Below, piece by piece: positions 46,401 through 56,999 of a DNA stretch of 64,000 bases. Made by a program: the position numbers and the translations under genes. The stretch spans positions 20,579,501 to 20,643,500 of the forward strand of contig NC_135067.1 in assembly GCF_051401765.1 (NCBI RefSeq). The letters are read 5' to 3'. The number at the start of each line of letters is the position of its first letter. The stretch's first letter is position 1. The stretch comes from Calliopsis andreniformis. Lineage: Eukaryota; Arthropoda; Insecta; Hymenoptera; Andrenidae. The notes beneath the pieces are model-generated. The model ran no database searches and was not told where the DNA came from. It saw nothing but the letters and a program-made list of their open reading frames with translations.

Positions 46401-46970
46401 TAATGGCGTAATAGGAATTAAATCATAGCAATTGTACCAATAATTACCGAGTAAGGCGTTGAATACTGTATTCCTTCGAGGCAGAAACGCGTGCTCACTT
46501 ATATCGCGGGAGATTTACCGACGTTCGAAGTCCTGAACGATGCTTAGAGGTCTCGTTAACTAAAACCGAGCAACCAATTACTAGGTGGCCCCGCAGCGTA
46601 GCAGACGTTACGCGTCCGCAATTAATTACATCAGGGCATCTCTGCTGTGGCGCAAGATTCACTGGCCAGCTCGAACGAAAGATAATTCTAGACAATTTGC
46701 GAGGCATCGACCAAGTCCACCGGATGTAGCCAATGATCGCATATGTCAAGCTTTCAAATACTGTCGAACTAAAACCTGATGAGATGAATTTATGTTCGTT
46801 TCTTTTAATTTTTCAATGATCAATCGAAAATTATCAAAGATATAATACAGCTACTCCTCTTAGATTATATATTCCAGTTCCCATTTTTAAATACCATTTG
46901 AAGTCCAATCGGGAACTTCGTTTTCACCATGTCAACCCTGTTAACAGAGTCTTCTACAACCCAATCTCCC
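43460..46970. other. Non-coding DNA, no gene seen
   Basis: Mixed composition with a CpG-rich part at 44,880-45,950 that carries several overlapping frames on both strands. The longest, 125 codons at 45,581-45,958, has no supporting signal. AT-rich at 45,970-46,480. Confidence 0.55.
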
Positions 46971-46978
46971 TCGATCAA

Positions 46979-47546
46979 TCATCCCTCGACGGTCGACGAA
47001 AGCAGCAGCATAGGGAGTAGCCCGTTGCAAAAGAGCCGCATCGAGGAACTTTCGACGAGATAATCCATGCTGGGCTGACAAAGCTGTCCGCGTTTCATTA
47101 ATGACCAGCCATACGTATAAAGCCCGAGGACGAGTGTATCGAGGCGCTCCTCCTGGGGTATACCTCCCCGTCTCCTTAACTTCGTCGTCACGGACATTCG
47201 TTTTCGCGGTTTTACAAGCGTATAACGTGTTGCGAGGCGACGATAATGCGAGGGTAGTTTATTTACCCAGGCTGGGCATAGACGGGACTCGCGTGTGCGC
47301 GACGCTTCTCTTCCGAGCTCTCTGTTCCTCTCGCGCGCGATGCCACGCATACTTGCACTTTCGCGCGACTGGGTGCAGGTATGTAACGCATTAACGTTAT
47401 AGATACGGAAGAAGGGGACATGGGCCACTAACGACCGCGATCTCTGACTTTTAAGTCGCGGGCATTTGTATCGCGGCGCCTTCCGCTGAACACCAGGCCT
47501 CCACGCTGGTCCCGAGATGTCCTCGCTGGGTTTCTTTGCGCCCTAC
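46979..47546 (-). other. Overlapping long open frames on both strands
   Basis: On the minus strand a stop-free stretch of about 189 codons runs from 47,546 to a TGA at 46,979. Its C terminus is hydrophobic (a Leu-Leu-rich run), but no start, acceptor or domain is clear. On the plus strand an ATG at 47,101 gives 92 codons that end at a good donor, GGGTGCAG|GTATGT (exon end 47,378), within a longer stop-free stretch beginning about 47,013. At most one can be real. CpG-rich composition lowers stop frequency here, so both may be chance. Confidence 0.15.
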
Positions 47547-47559
47547 CCCCTGTTGTGGG

Positions 47560-49300
47560 AGTGCTGACGCAGAAAGCCGTGTCAAAGCGATCATATTTTA
47601 CTTGCTTTACGAACCGAAGTGGACATGAGGTACGCGGGTTTAATAACAAGCATCGCTCTTCGGAACAAGTGAGTAGAGCTGGTGAAATGCGTTGAAAATT
47701 GTTGTTTAGTGGATTAAAAAGTGGATGCCCCATCATCGCGGCTTCAGGGTCGTTTTTGCGTCAAAATTGCGAGCCGTTTGGATCCCAGAAACGGTTCAAG
47801 TCCCGCGGGGAAACCAGAGACAGTAAAAAGCCAGCGACGTGCCAGCTTGATGCGGCAAGATACGGGCGCCGCGGGAAAAAACGCATCGCCATCCTTTATT
47901 TTCTACCACCAGGGATAATGGAATCTCGTTGACACTTTTTGCTGTTGGTTCACACGGCCCACTATTGCCATTTGAGAATAATGGTCATTTTGTCAAGCTT
48001 GGCATTACCTTGTACTACCTTCTATCTAAAATCATACCAGAACAAATACAATTTAGATAAACTTACAAGAATAAATTAAATTCCATAGACGCCTTGGACA
48101 CTCTAGACTTTCAATTTTCTTATTTTACCTCCACTTTCATCCGTTTCAGGTACATTCATTTTATGCATTATATTCAGACCTTCCATCACCACTGAAATAC
48201 CTTACTGCCAGTCGTTTCCTCGGCACGACTATGTTTTCACGAGACAGAGCGTATGCAAAGTAGAAGCTCGAGCGATTTGAAACGAAGCATAGACAGTAAC
48301 ACGAAGATTCCTTCCATAATCTCTGGAGGCATGTCTGCTGTTATATTACATGAGCGTCGTTGCTGAATATTGTCAGCGGCATGGAGACGATTAGTTGCGG
48401 AAACGCTTGATGGAAAGTAGGAAGCGCGCTCAGTGAGTACATCATTTAATAAATAGACCGAGCTACAGGTTCGACCCATGTTCTTGTGTAATACGCCACA
48501 GAATTTATAGATACGGTTACACAGATAAATCATGGACGAGTTAACCGTAGCACGACGCAATTACCAGTTGGAATGTGTTTTATATCATTTTCTCGATTCT
48601 ATGCGACAAAGTATTGGCCAATGCTTAAGCAAGCGAGCACATTTGTAACAACGTTTCGGTGAGAGTGCAGAACTGTTGGTGATGTTATCTACAAAGCGAT
48701 CGTCGTGGACCGTAAAGCAGCTGTTTCAAGCTCTCGTATGTACGTACTGTTGCGAGTCTGTGTATATATATAGAAAAGATGATACACTGCCCTCCACTCG
48801 CACGAATACCCTACCGACAGTCGTTCACCGCATTTGCATAGAAACCATCCGCGAACGGAATATTACGATCGTTTTTCGCTCGCCGCGATCCTCGAGCAAC
48901 ACGCGTTACAAGGACTCGGTTACGAACCCGTGTACAGGGTGGCTCCCTCCCGTCGTCTTATTTCGGGATCGAACCTGTAATGGTGGATAATCGAAGCAAG
49001 GAGTGGTGACATTACCTGTTACTCGATGGTAGGGGGAAGCATGGGAACGTATAGCTATAAATATTTTGCAAAGGAATTCTTAAGACAAATTTAATTTCTC
49101 ATCTTCGAGCAGATCTTCTGAAAGAAAAATGTACCGAAATTTATCAGATATTACATACATTTGAATATTCCATTATCTTCACTTTCTACTCTCAGTAATG
49201 TCTCAAATATCCTCATTGAGGTTCCTCTCTTCCTCAGAGCGATCCGAATTCCTCGAACTGTTTCACCACAGAGAATATCGTAATCAGCAAGTGCCACAGT
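47560..49300. other. Non-coding DNA, no gene seen
   Basis: Mixed to AT-rich. An acceptor-like CATCCGTTTCAG|GTACAT at 48,150 has a good polypyrimidine tract but a poor donor half, and about 37 open codons follow it. It is not called. Confidence 0.55.
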
Positions 49301-49313
49301 ATATCACGTAAGA

Positions 49314-49410
49314 GCCACCCTATATAAGTAGGTACACAAGAAGCATAATCCAGCGGGGTCCTGGGGACGGTATAAAAGCAGCGTGGCGGAGGCAGGCTGC
49401 GCGTTCGACA
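49314..49410 (+). promoter_or_regulatory. Candidate TATA promoter
   Basis: Two TATA-type elements: CCCTATATAAG near 49,318-49,328 and GGTATAAAAGC, with TATAAAAG at 49,371-49,378. An initiator-like GACAGT lies at 49,408-49,413, somewhat farther (about 39 bp) from the second TATA box than the usual 30 bp, so the start is more likely near 49,401. A two-exon open frame follows immediately. Confidence 0.3.
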
Positions 49411-49480
49411 GTGACCAGATTTATGGGGATGCTATGGCGCTGGCTTGTACTACTCGAAACAGGAAGACTTCAAACATGCG

Positions 49481-49925
49481 ATGACGATTAATTACGGGTT
49501 ACGCGTGTATGTTAAGCGATCTCAGCGGTCTTCTGGCGTCTCTGTGGCACTGGTGCTCGTGGCGAGCGTGCTCGCTGCTACGCTTACACGCGGTCGATTA
49601 CGCGCCTCGACACTGTTGCTGCGTCTTTGGCCGAAAGACAAATGGGATCGGTAAATGACGACGACCGGTATTACGAATGTATGAATCTGCACCCCATCCT
49701 GTCCCCTCTCCGCTGGAAACCGATTACACACCATTAAATTATTTCAGTGTCGTTGAGAAATCGACTTTCTATTCCCTTCGAACGGCTGTCGGGGCGCATC
49801 CTGGCGCTGCAAGGGCTCCGGGACACGGAGCTACTACGTTATGCATGAACGCCGCCGCGCTCCCCGTTAACGAGCTGTCCTTCGGCTGGAACGATGCGCG
49901 AACGCGTGGGTGTCGCCGCGCATAA
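49481..49925 (+). CDS. Candidate two-exon secreted or membrane small protein
   Basis: Exon one runs from ATG 49,481 to donor GGGATCG|GTAAAT (end 49,650), and exon two from acceptor TTAAATTATTTCAG (start 49,748) to TAA at 49,923-49,925. The 97-nt intron is of typical insect size. Phase 2 is conserved, and splicing avoids the TAA that lies in the donor. The 115-residue product has a basic N terminus (Arg8, Lys12, Arg13, Arg16) followed by a hydrophobic stretch at residues 19-35 ending Leu-Ala-Ala, like a signal peptide or signal anchor. The rest is Arg/Ala-rich with two Cys and no known family. TATA boxes lie 105 and 160 bp upstream. Weak points: three earlier out-of-frame ATGs (49,423, 49,429, 49,434), no nearby AATAAA, and an overlapping open frame on the minus strand. 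Not recognised by homology. Confidence 0.28.
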
Positions 49926-50211
49926 ATGCCACGCTGGCATGATCGATGGAGTCCGCTGGTCCGCCGTGAGAGACCGCGTCGCGCAAAAATTCGGACACGC
50001 CTGAAACGCGACCGACTCCCCCGTTGATAATGCGATAATCACACAGCCGGTCCAGCCGAGTTAGCTTCAACTTGATACGTCCGCCACTAATAGTCGCGGC
50101 TTCGGCCAAGGGGATCGGGCGGCTCGTTTGCGACTCGAGGACATGCGACGACAGCCGTTTAAGCGATACTCGGGAAACTGCCATTAGATTCGCTGGATCC
50201 ACCGTCGAGCC
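49867..50211 (-). other. Competing minus-strand terminal exon candidate
   Basis: On the minus strand the acceptor ATCTTTCCATCGCAATAACAG (AG at 50,213-50,212), with a branch-like CTGAC about 35 nt upstream, leads into 345 nt with one open frame. The frame ends at TAA 49,867 and gives about 114 residues without a known domain. A TAA lies just upstream in the same frame, consistent with an intron there. The plus strand is open over the right part of the same region (about 50,041-50,386, a frame with eight cysteines). The coincidence of open frames on both strands suggests low stop density from GC richness rather than two genes. Confidence 0.15.
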
Positions 50212-50389
50212 CTGTTATTGCGATGGAAAGATAGCGGCAGCGTCAGTCTCGCTAATGGAATGTTTCATAACCGTGCGTAATTTGCAAAGTAGAGGATGCA
50301 TAAAGTTGGGTAATGGATGCGTAGCTACATTTGTTCAAGGTGACTTCGATCGGTTTACTGGAAAATCCTGGAATGACTGGTGCTAGCTG

Positions 50390-53300
50390 TTGGAACTCTC
50401 TTTGATTTGAATTTTTTGTGGAGCTCGTGGAATCTATCTCTCACTAAATCTTCTGAGTTCGCTGTCATTTTATCTAATTTCTGATCAAATTTGTTTGCGT
50501 ATATCTTTTATTTACATCAAAAGAAAGTGTGAAAAGTGAAAGGTAAAATTCCCACTGCTCAGCCCAGAAACGATATTCCTTATGCAACGGCCTAGTAAAT
50601 AATAGCACCGATCCCAGCCTTCACATCGACTGTTACGCGCGACCTGTCCCGTATACTCGTAATTTCGAGCAAAGCGAAACGAGGTGACGTCGTTTAGCGT
50701 CGCGGTGTGGTTTGACGGCCAGGTGAAAGCATGAGAAACGGGCGAATTATGCACCCGTTTACCATAAGTCATAGGCACCGGCACGAATGTCAGTGAGCTC
50801 ACGAGGATTAGAGGCGGAGCTGTGAACATTGCGTGAAGCGTTCCGCTCCGAGAATCCGCGGCGAGTGCGCGACTCGAGACGAATCGACCGTCTCGAATTG
50901 GGTCGTTATTACCGAGGACGCACCTGTGACGCTTTCAGGCGCTGCCCTTGCTCTGAAAGAGTCTAGAAACGTTTTCAAGGTCTGGTCCCCTAAATCAAGA
51001 GGCGGGAGACAAAAGAATTTCTCTCTCTGAAGAGCTAGGAGCGGGATTAGCGTTGTTTGATGCGCGTGAATTGTAAAGAGGGATAAAAGGGTAGGCAGAG
51101 ACACCTGTTGTCTGTCGTAGAATGTCTTCCTCTGGATTAGGGATAAAGGTCAAGCTGTGAAATATGATTTCTTTTATTTAGTCATTTTGTAAATATTTTT
51201 CCTGTAATAAGACATCCCCCAGAGTCTTCAGTAAAGCTTAATTAGCGATATCACAGAAATTAAGCACCTTTTCTCCACGCAAGAGCGATCATTGTCGATG
51301 GCGAGGTTCTCGTCACGCGCTTTCGGCACGACTCTCCGTTGCAACACGCGATAAGGGCCCCAGTCTGATGCATATTTCAAGTGGTCGAAGCGTTCGGATT
51401 CCTGGTTCGCGTTCTAACAGTTTCCATCGTTTATGCTAACCTATTCACCTAACGGCGGCCTCCGTGGATGAAATTTATTCAATTAAAATGAATTTATTCT
51501 GTCTCCATACACGCGGAGGTTCACATATTATGCAGATCTAGGGGAGATCTTCGCTCCGCGGTCATGTTAACAGATACAACAAACAAATCGTTCTCGTGTC
51601 GAATCTCTCTTGCACGGATGGGGGTCTTTCACCAAAGCCGTGGGATTCTTTATCGTGAAATAGTGGAGAGTGGAAGGAAGTGGACGTCACGCATCTGCAT
51701 ACAGGTTTTTTCACGGTCACTCGTTTCGCGTGTTTACAAAAGCGTCATAAACGCGGGAAGGGACATCCATTTTAATAAATGAATTAGTCGGACGGGACCC
51801 GCCTCGTCCACGGGATATCCTTTAAGCAGGAACACGCTCGCGTGCCACCGGTGTTTTGCTTTTTGCCGGGGCGGTTTAAACCGCGCAAAAAGGCCAATGC
51901 CTGCGGAGGGCAGAGCAACGGAGCAAAAGTATGCAGGCAACGTCTTTTCGGGTCGCTCTCCCGCGGCTTAGGCCTGTGGCCGCGTCGTTACCCCTTGAAA
52001 GATATATTTGTCATAAGCTGCGGATTGACAAATGTTCCTTCGGCCTCGGATCGGCCGCAAGCCGGCCAACAATTTACGAGTGTAGTTTGAATTATTCAAC
52101 GGGCTTACAGTATCCTGCACATTTTTATATTATTGGTTATGGCCGCAACGTCAAGCCCGTTTAGATCGCGCGATGCGACAAGTTCCAATAAAAAAAACAC
52201 CCTGTTTCGCTTTTTAAGCGAATACAAAGTATGGAGCAAGAGATCGATACGATGAAATTCTCTTACCAAAACAGTTACACGTTATGTTATAATATGTACC
52301 AAATGGCATTCAAATCAATTCTGCATAGTTTGAGCAAACCTGGGTGAATCGGGACCGCGACACGGTGACTTAAACGCCTGCACGAGCGATGTCGACAGAG
52401 TCTCCACGGACTCACGTGACCCATGGGCTTCCAAGCGCAAACGAAAGGAGAGTAAAGTGTGTTTCGCGAGAATAAAGGGAGGAGGATACGTGGTCGAGAT
52501 CTGGGAAAGGAGATACACACGAAAAAAAGAAGCAGAAAAGGAAAAGGAGGGAGGCACTCGTCGATGACGATGTTAATAGTGGTGGTGGTGAACGTGGTCC
52601 CCCGTGCGGCATATGTTTGACAAGGGAAGCAAAGCAAACATAATACTCGACTCTCTGTGGCCACGATGCAATTTATTACACGATTCGACCTCCGGTTAAA
52701 CTCTCTCGCAGTAAAGTTAACGGGCATCGCCGTTCCTATCGGCACGTTTCATCGACGTGAAATCTCTCGTTAAATAGATGGCCGAGTTTTTAGCCACTTT
52801 TCATTGGAAATGTCAGTGACCGTCAAGAACGGTATGCCAGTTAACTGGAAGCCGTGGAACGAGATAATCGACCGTTTCGCAAGGATAATCGATGAAGTTT
52901 AGTTTAGTGCTAAACATTGCGAAAATCTCCCTGCTTTTTGCTACATCCTGTCTAGATATCGTTACATAATTCCGTGGCAATTAGTTACCAGCACTCCCAA
53001 GTTACGAGAATTTCAATGACCACACAGTCATAATGTTGCTCACGAAAGATCTTCATTATGCATGCAACATTTTGCTGGATCAATTAACGATTCGAGTTGA
53101 AAAGATCCTCGGAACAACGGGGGTCGAATTAACAAGTCTATCGCAGACAAATTAATGACGTCTTATTTTCTAAGTAAATGACTCTGTCAAAATTAACCAC
53201 AGTTAAGTCACGGTGTACACGCGAAAGATCCTGCCGTAAATTCCATTCCTACGTCGCAGAGTCCCGTTAAGCGTACAAATCGTTACTATGTCCTCGGTTC

Positions 53301-55400
53301 CCTGTTTCTTACATATCAGCCCGTAATTGACGTGGATAACTCGGAATTAAATAATTTAACGACGTCCCAGATGTGGCTCGAGCCTCAGTAACACGGACTG
53401 AAATTTCGTGTTCCCTCGAGTATTAAGGGGGCCATTCGCGTTCAAATTTGACGCGACTCGCTCGAAATCACGATCGAACCGTGCTGAAACAAGCGACGAT
53501 CGCCATGGTGGAGCTTAATTAACCAGCTCGAGAGGGCTGCACGGTCTTCGAACACGCTCGACGAATATGTTCGCGATTTTATTGCGATCGCGACGCTTTT
53601 CATGGACAAAGTAAAGGTAACGAGCGTGGCAGAAGTTGGCAATCGGTCGAACGGCCGCGTGGAATCCGGGGAACGTTGTCGAGGCGGGTTCTCGCCTCTG
53701 GCCGGATGAGTTCATCGGCGACACTCAGGCCGGGTCGTGTGAAACGGGAAACGGAAACGCCCCTGGTCAACTGGAATGTCTGGTTCTCCTCGCTGCGGCG
53801 TTATCCGCCTCTTTTCCCTTCACCTTGGCAAACGCGCGCAGATATTAGCGCCGCGGGGTTCCGGCCACGAAGGGACGTAGTCTTCCTTTTCTACCGAAGG
53901 GTTAAAAGCCTCCCAATTGCGACGAGCCTGTGATCATCAGCGTCAATCTTCGCGGAGATTGTCAGCTACTGGCGTAGAAAAGAAACTTTAGTTGCATTTT
54001 CGTTTCCTTAACGCAATTCGGGAATTGTTAATGGATAGAAGCTTTGCAAAGGTGTGCAAACTTGCAAAAAATTACATTGAAATATTATTAATTGGCTTTC
54101 TAACGAAGACTCATGGAAACTATTGCATTCATTAAAATTCACGGTAATTCTCTTACTGTTCATATGTGCATGTGCAATGTGCACGTCATAAAAAAGTTAC
54201 AAAAATTTGTATTATTTGATGAGTAATCAGTTAACCATTCACGACACGTATTCTGAAAATTGGCAAGCTGATGTAACCAGAAGTTAAACATTCTTGCGTG
54301 TACATTCGATATTCACTCGTTTGAGTGGAGTATCAGTGAGATATTAATTAATGTCCTCCACTCGCGGAACATGCGAGTATTTGTCTGCTCGCACCTGTAC
54401 GACGGTCACGCGAAATTGACTCATTAAAGAATTTATCGCGGTGTTTTAATTCGAAACAGCCCCCAGTGTTCTGGTCACGGCGCTACAGTTTCGTTTCTTT
54501 TCTCGGCTGTGTTCGGAAGGCATGTTTGACTAATTGGCCAGGACACAGGCCTACAGGGCAGCTATTGGCGAACCTGTTTGCGAACCAATGACGAGGGCGT
54601 CGTTATTCTTGTAAATTCACGCGAACTTTGTGACAGTGCATGGTGAATCAAGACATTTCATCTCGTGAATCATCCTTCGTCCGCTTTGCATATTCGAAAT
54701 ATTCGTAGAAACTAAACCACAGACACCGTGAAGTTATGTGAATTGATTAGTAATTTTCTTGCCGGAAGCATGCCTTCTAAATGATAAGATCTACAGATAG
54801 TGCGAAGTTTGTGGTCAAATTTGTTCCTGGGAACGCTACATGTGTATTCAATAATGATATGATCGTGAATGGCATACCAAAATTTCGACCATTCAGCACG
54901 TAACAGTGCCCGATGAAGCACCAAGTGATTTCATCGTACAGAAATACGATTCGATGCGTCATTCGCTCTTGCTATTTAAATGTATCGCGAATCAGATACA
55001 AAGATTCGTCATTGAAACATTTCTTTCTGATTGGTGAAAAAATGTTGATTGACAGGTGGAACATTTCATGATGAAATATAAATTCGTGTTGCTCTGAGGC
55101 AATTTTAATTTAAGATTGATAGTATCTACCTCTACATCGACAGCAGTTCTAATCATTAATCGAAGGCCAATAAACTATGTAATTTTAGAAACCAAGAAAT
55201 TAGAACTACAAAACAATCATAGGGGATACCTTAGGAAATATCTGTAGAACAGCAAAGTTTTTTCCTAATACGATCTCTTTTAACAAAATTAAATTTTTAT
55301 TACTTTTACATCAATAGCAAAACGCTCGACTTTCACCCATAATACGTCGAACGTTTTTTAGCGAGTAGTCGTCTCCTCGATGCGTTGCAGAAAAGATTCT
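50390..55400. other. Non-coding DNA, no gene seen
   Basis: Mostly AT-rich DNA with CpG-rich parts at 50,640-51,030, 51,840-52,060 and 53,500-53,930. A G/A-rich plus-strand tract at 52,440-52,560 explains the Leu/Ser/Phe-rich minus-strand frames at 52,287-52,745. No repeat, tRNA or exon pair is seen. The region 53,940-55,400 is particularly free of long frames. Confidence 0.55.
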
Positions 55401-56960
55401 GCGAATGGAAACGATGACATGACTCATGTCGCTTCACGGAGGCGTTCGAAGAAAGCACGAGGAAGAGGTTCGACAGCGTCTACCGATCTCACCAGCCATC
55501 TTTTCCCTCTGTTCTGCCTCGGCTCGATGCACTGACAGCAAATTCGAATTGAGAAGCGTGAAAAACGCATTCCACGATCATTATACGCGGCTGCGTACGC
55601 GCTTGGACGGTTCTCGCTTCCTCCCTTTCATGTCGTTCTCTTCACACGCGACTCCTCCCCGAAGTCGGACCACAAATCACGCGAATGACGTTACTATCAG
55701 TCCGAGGGACAGGCGGCAGTAAAGCTCGGTACTTTGGTTTAGCTCTGGCATGACCCTGCGCGCCGTAACGCAGCCAGAGAAACTCTGCTCGCCTGCGTTT
55801 TGTTTCTTCTTCTTCTTCCTCCACCTCCTTCTCCCCTTTCCACCAGAGTCGCGTGAAAACTGGCAAGCAAATTCATATAAAGACATCCACGAACCGTCGC
55901 TGTGAGCCTGTGAAGGTAGGCCAACTCTGCGCGCGGGTCAACAGGTGCATAAAATTCGCGGTACGCGGAAATTGGCGGGGTGGCAGCCGTAAAATCCGAT
56001 GCACCGGTGTTCCGCTCGTTGCCTCGATAAATGGAAGATTTAGGTTCCGCTACGCGAGGCGCGCAACGCCCCGGTATCTTTGTAAATTGATCGCGAGGAA
56101 GGATATTAACGGCGATGGATCATCGGTTCGTTGGATACTCGGACCCGCGGTGGTAAATTATTGGTGTAATATATTACGCGGCGGCTGAGAACGAAACCTC
56201 GAGTAAATCTTTTCGGCGATACCGCGAACTTAGCCAGTTCCTCACCTCTGCACGCAACTTCGTTGAAGAGGAACTTGTTGCAGACCTGATGAGTTTGGAA
56301 TATCCTAAGTATGTCAAGGTTCTCAAATTTTCTACATCCACCCTTTCACGGGTCCCGAGTAATTACTTGTCAGCGTACAATTATTACTCTACCTAAGTAA
56401 ACCAAAGGAGGAAGCCTCGTCGGTGCTTGGAATAGGCTCAAAGAGATTCCAGAAATTTCGCATTTCCGGTTACACGAGCATAGACTCGCTTATCTCCCTG
56501 AGGCGTTCGAACGTCGCACGAGCCTTCTTGGACAAATCCGCTGGTACGCGCGCCGCCACACCGAGGATTTACATGGCGCGCGAGCCTTGGTCTGCGTGCA
56601 CGCCATTCACAGCCAGGATCACGCGAGATCTCGAGGGACAAGCGGGATTAATCACGGTTACCGATACAGGCGTTCTTAATTGGCAGCGTGTGACGTATCT
56701 ATTAATGGTGAGCGCCGTGGCGCGGCTCGGCGCGGCTCGGCGCGGCTCGGCGACGGGTTCCACACAGTCGATTCCCGAGATTAGGCAAAGCGGCGGGAGA
56801 ATGGAAAGGAGAGAAGCGGCGAGAGAAGACACTCGCTTCATTCCGCTCCGCGCCAGAGGCATAGGAAACGGGGAAGGAAGGAGGCGTACACGCGGCTCCG
56901 TCTCCGGCGTTTGTTCCTGTCCGCGTGAGAGAGATGAAGAGATTGAACGAGAAAAATGAT
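55400..56960. other. GC-rich block with a 10-bp tandem repeat
   Basis: CpG-rich. It contains a CTT/CCT tract (55,800-55,845) and the CGCGGCTCGG triplication at 56,721-56,750. A 178-codon plus-strand frame (56,423-56,959) crosses the repeat and overlaps two minus-strand frames. It has no domain or splice support. A minus-strand stretch from about 56,360 is stop-free for 79 codons across an AGAG|GTGAGG donor-like site at 56,246, without an ATG. Confidence 0.45.
56721..56750. repeat. Three tandem copies of a GC-rich decamer
   Basis: CGCGGCTCGG occurs three times head-to-tail without change, which indicates a recent slippage or duplication event. Confidence 0.85.
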
Positions 56961-56999
56961 ATTCTCTGTTAACATGCCTGTTACCTCACAGAAATTAAT

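Noticed and set aside
56423..56959. 178-codon plus-strand frame
   Set aside because: It runs through the decamer repeat and opposite two minus-strand frames, with GC-rich bias and no domain.
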